NCBI GenBank assembly: GCA_003248755.1 | Contig: QFQW01000055.1 | Location: 1-24,277 of the forward strand | Direction of reading: 5' to 3' | DNA: 24,277 nucleotides | Source of the DNA: Chryseobacterium sp. | Lineage (GTDB): Bacteria; Bacteroidota; Bacteroidia; Flavobacteriales; Weeksellaceae | Shown: in pieces, positions 23,378-24,277 of the stretch | Position numbering within the stretch: the stretch's first letter is position 1 | How the letters are laid out: the number at the start of each line of letters is the position of its first letter | The notes under the pieces: model-generated | What the model was told of the DNA's origin: nothing | What the model saw: only the letters and a program-made list of their open reading frames with translations | Databases searched by the model: none | Position numbers and translations under genes: made by a program

Positions 23378-24277
23378 TTAATACGAAACCCAACTTAACG
23401 GGTCAACAGGATCTGTTCCTTTCCATACTTGGAAATCCAAAGTTATAGATTCGTCAAAGTCGCTTCCTACCTCTCCAATAGGTGTTCCGGCAGAAACTTG
23501 TTGCCCAGACTTCACCAATGTACTTGCAAGATTGGAATATACAGTAAAATAGCTTCCGTGCTTCACAACAACGGTTCTGGTTCCATTGATGGCTTGGATG
23601 CTGGAAACAACTCCCGGGAAAACACAGCGTGCTTTTGTCCCGGCAGAAACAGCAATCTTGATTCCAATATTATCTTCGATGATATTTTTGAAAACCGGGT
23701 GAGGCTGTCTTCCAAAACGATGTGTAACTGTTCCTCTCTCCACAGGAAAAGTGATATGTCCCTTGTTATCTGCAAAGTTACTTCCCACAGAAGAACCTAT
23801 GCCGTAGCTTTTCATTACTTTTTTCTCCGCCTCCTCTTTTGCATCTTCATTCTTTTTGTTGATAGCATCTTCATTAGCTTTTGCTGCAGCTAGTCTGTCA
23901 GCTTTTTCTTTAGCAAAAGCTGTTGCATCCCTTGATGCTTTTTCTGCTGCTGCTTTTTTCTCAGTTGTTTTATCGGATTCGGCTAGTTTTCTTTCATCTT
24001 CTGCTCGTTTTGCCGCAAGTTCATTAGCTTTTTTTAATTCCGCTTCGGCTCTTTTTCTTTCTGCTTCAGCATCGGCGATTCTTTTTCTGTTTTCGGCTTC
24101 AATTCTTTCTTTTTCTTTCTTGGCAGCAATATCGGCTAACCTTTTTCTTTCTGCTTCTGCTTTTTTCTCTGCCTCTTCTTTTGCTTTTGCAATTCTGATT
24201 TCTTCTGCAATGATATTTGCAATTTGTCTTTGAAGATCTTTTTGCTGAACTTGTTTTTGTCTAATTTCGGCTGTTAA
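23378..24277 (-). CDS. EnvC-like murein hydrolase activator with degenerate LytM domain, 5' partial
   Basis: The frame stays open to the window edge, so 299 C-terminal residues are visible; the Met at 23815 is internal. The first ~150 visible residues are an uninterrupted Lys/Glu/Ala/Arg-rich coiled coil (the DNA is imperfectly repetitive here). A LytM/M23 domain follows: VTHRFGRQPHPVF, VVVKHGSYFTVYSNL, VSAGTPIGEVG, then DFQVWKGTDPVDPLSWVSY. Zinc ligands look lost: GIKI replaces GxD(I), YSNL replaces YxHL, and TLDFQV replaces HLHFE. This is the EnvC pattern, in which the domain activates cell-wall amidases instead of cutting peptidoglycan. It heads the visible operon with tatA, 31 bp downstream. 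Confidence 0.88.
   Translation of the reverse strand, partial: LTAEIRQKQVQQKDLQRQIANIIAEEIRIAKAKEEAEKKAEAERKRLADIAAKKEKERIEAENRKRIADAEAERKRAEAELKKANELAAKRAEDERKLAESDKTTEKKAAAEKASRDATAFAKEKADRLAAAKANEDAINKKNEDAKEEAEKKVMKSYGIGSSVGSNFADNKGHITFPVERGTVTHRFGRQPHPVFKNIIEDNIGIKIAVSAGTKARCVFPGVVSSIQAINGTRTVVVKHGSYFTVYSNLASTLVKSGQQVSAGTPIGEVGSDFDESITLDFQVWKGTDPVDPLSWVSY

Noticed and set aside
23856..24233. 125-aa Ala/Ser/Leu-rich plus-strand frame
   Set aside because: Antisense reading of the Lys/Glu/Ala coiled coil of the EnvC-like protein; its hydrophobic composition follows from complementing AAA, GAA and GCA codons.
1..24277. tRNA, rRNA, insertion sequence, prophage or integron elements
   Set aside because: No cloverleaf with CCA-type end, transposase or integrase motif, or long terminal repeat was seen on reading both strands; subtle RNAs could be missed without a covariance search.

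Overview
This window looks like chromosomal DNA of a flavobacterium, most likely Chryseobacterium or a close Weeksellaceae relative. The evidence is its AT-rich composition, Bacteroidota-type promoters (TTTG-N19-TAnnTTTG, clearest in front of the HU gene), near absence of Shine-Dalgarno sequences, Sxx-AQ signal peptides, and the make-up of its protein families (OmpA with thrombospondin type 3 repeats, DUF4254, GH3, a Bacteroidota-type RecQ). The assignment rests on recalled family features, not a search. I see no rRNA, tRNA, insertion sequence, prophage or CRISPR array.

Layout. 1-5722 (+ strand): end of an OmpA-family protein with a terminator, then recQ, fmt, nudK and a secreted endonuclease/exonuclease/phosphatase-family protein; the gaps hold candidate dispersed repeats. 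5851-8073 (-): secreted GH3 beta-glucosidase (bglX type). A divergent region with an exact 22-bp-spaced three-copy repeat separates it from a secreted M1 metallopeptidase (8358-10217, +). 10300-13237: TPR-like membrane protein (-), small secreted protein (+) and uvrC (-, GTG start).

13286-17962 is the most cohesive accessory module: a minus-strand unit of outer-membrane porin, secreted Dabb-fold protein and secreted cupin, closed by a terminator, divergent from an OmpR-type response regulator and its histidine kinase. Four 11-bp-spaced direct repeats lie just upstream of a perfect -7 box for the porin. That is the geometry expected for activation by a PhoB/OmpR-type regulator, so I infer that the two-component system controls the porin operon. 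The Dabb and cupin proteins have different folds but nearly the same signal peptide.

18017-24277: a DUF2130 protein (+) with a possible PD-(D/E)XK-like core; panD and a flippase-like membrane protein (-); HU (+); then a compact minus-strand operon of a LytM-domain EnvC-like protein (5' end outside the window, zinc ligands apparently lost), tatA, DUF4254, a lipoprotein and ribA. HU and ribA converge on one perfect palindromic terminator.

Most genes are housekeeping. The best candidates for something undescribed are the porin/Dabb/cupin/two-component module with its operator-like array, the 22-bp tandem sites between bglX and the M1 peptidase, and the possibly leaderless promoters of panD and uvrC.
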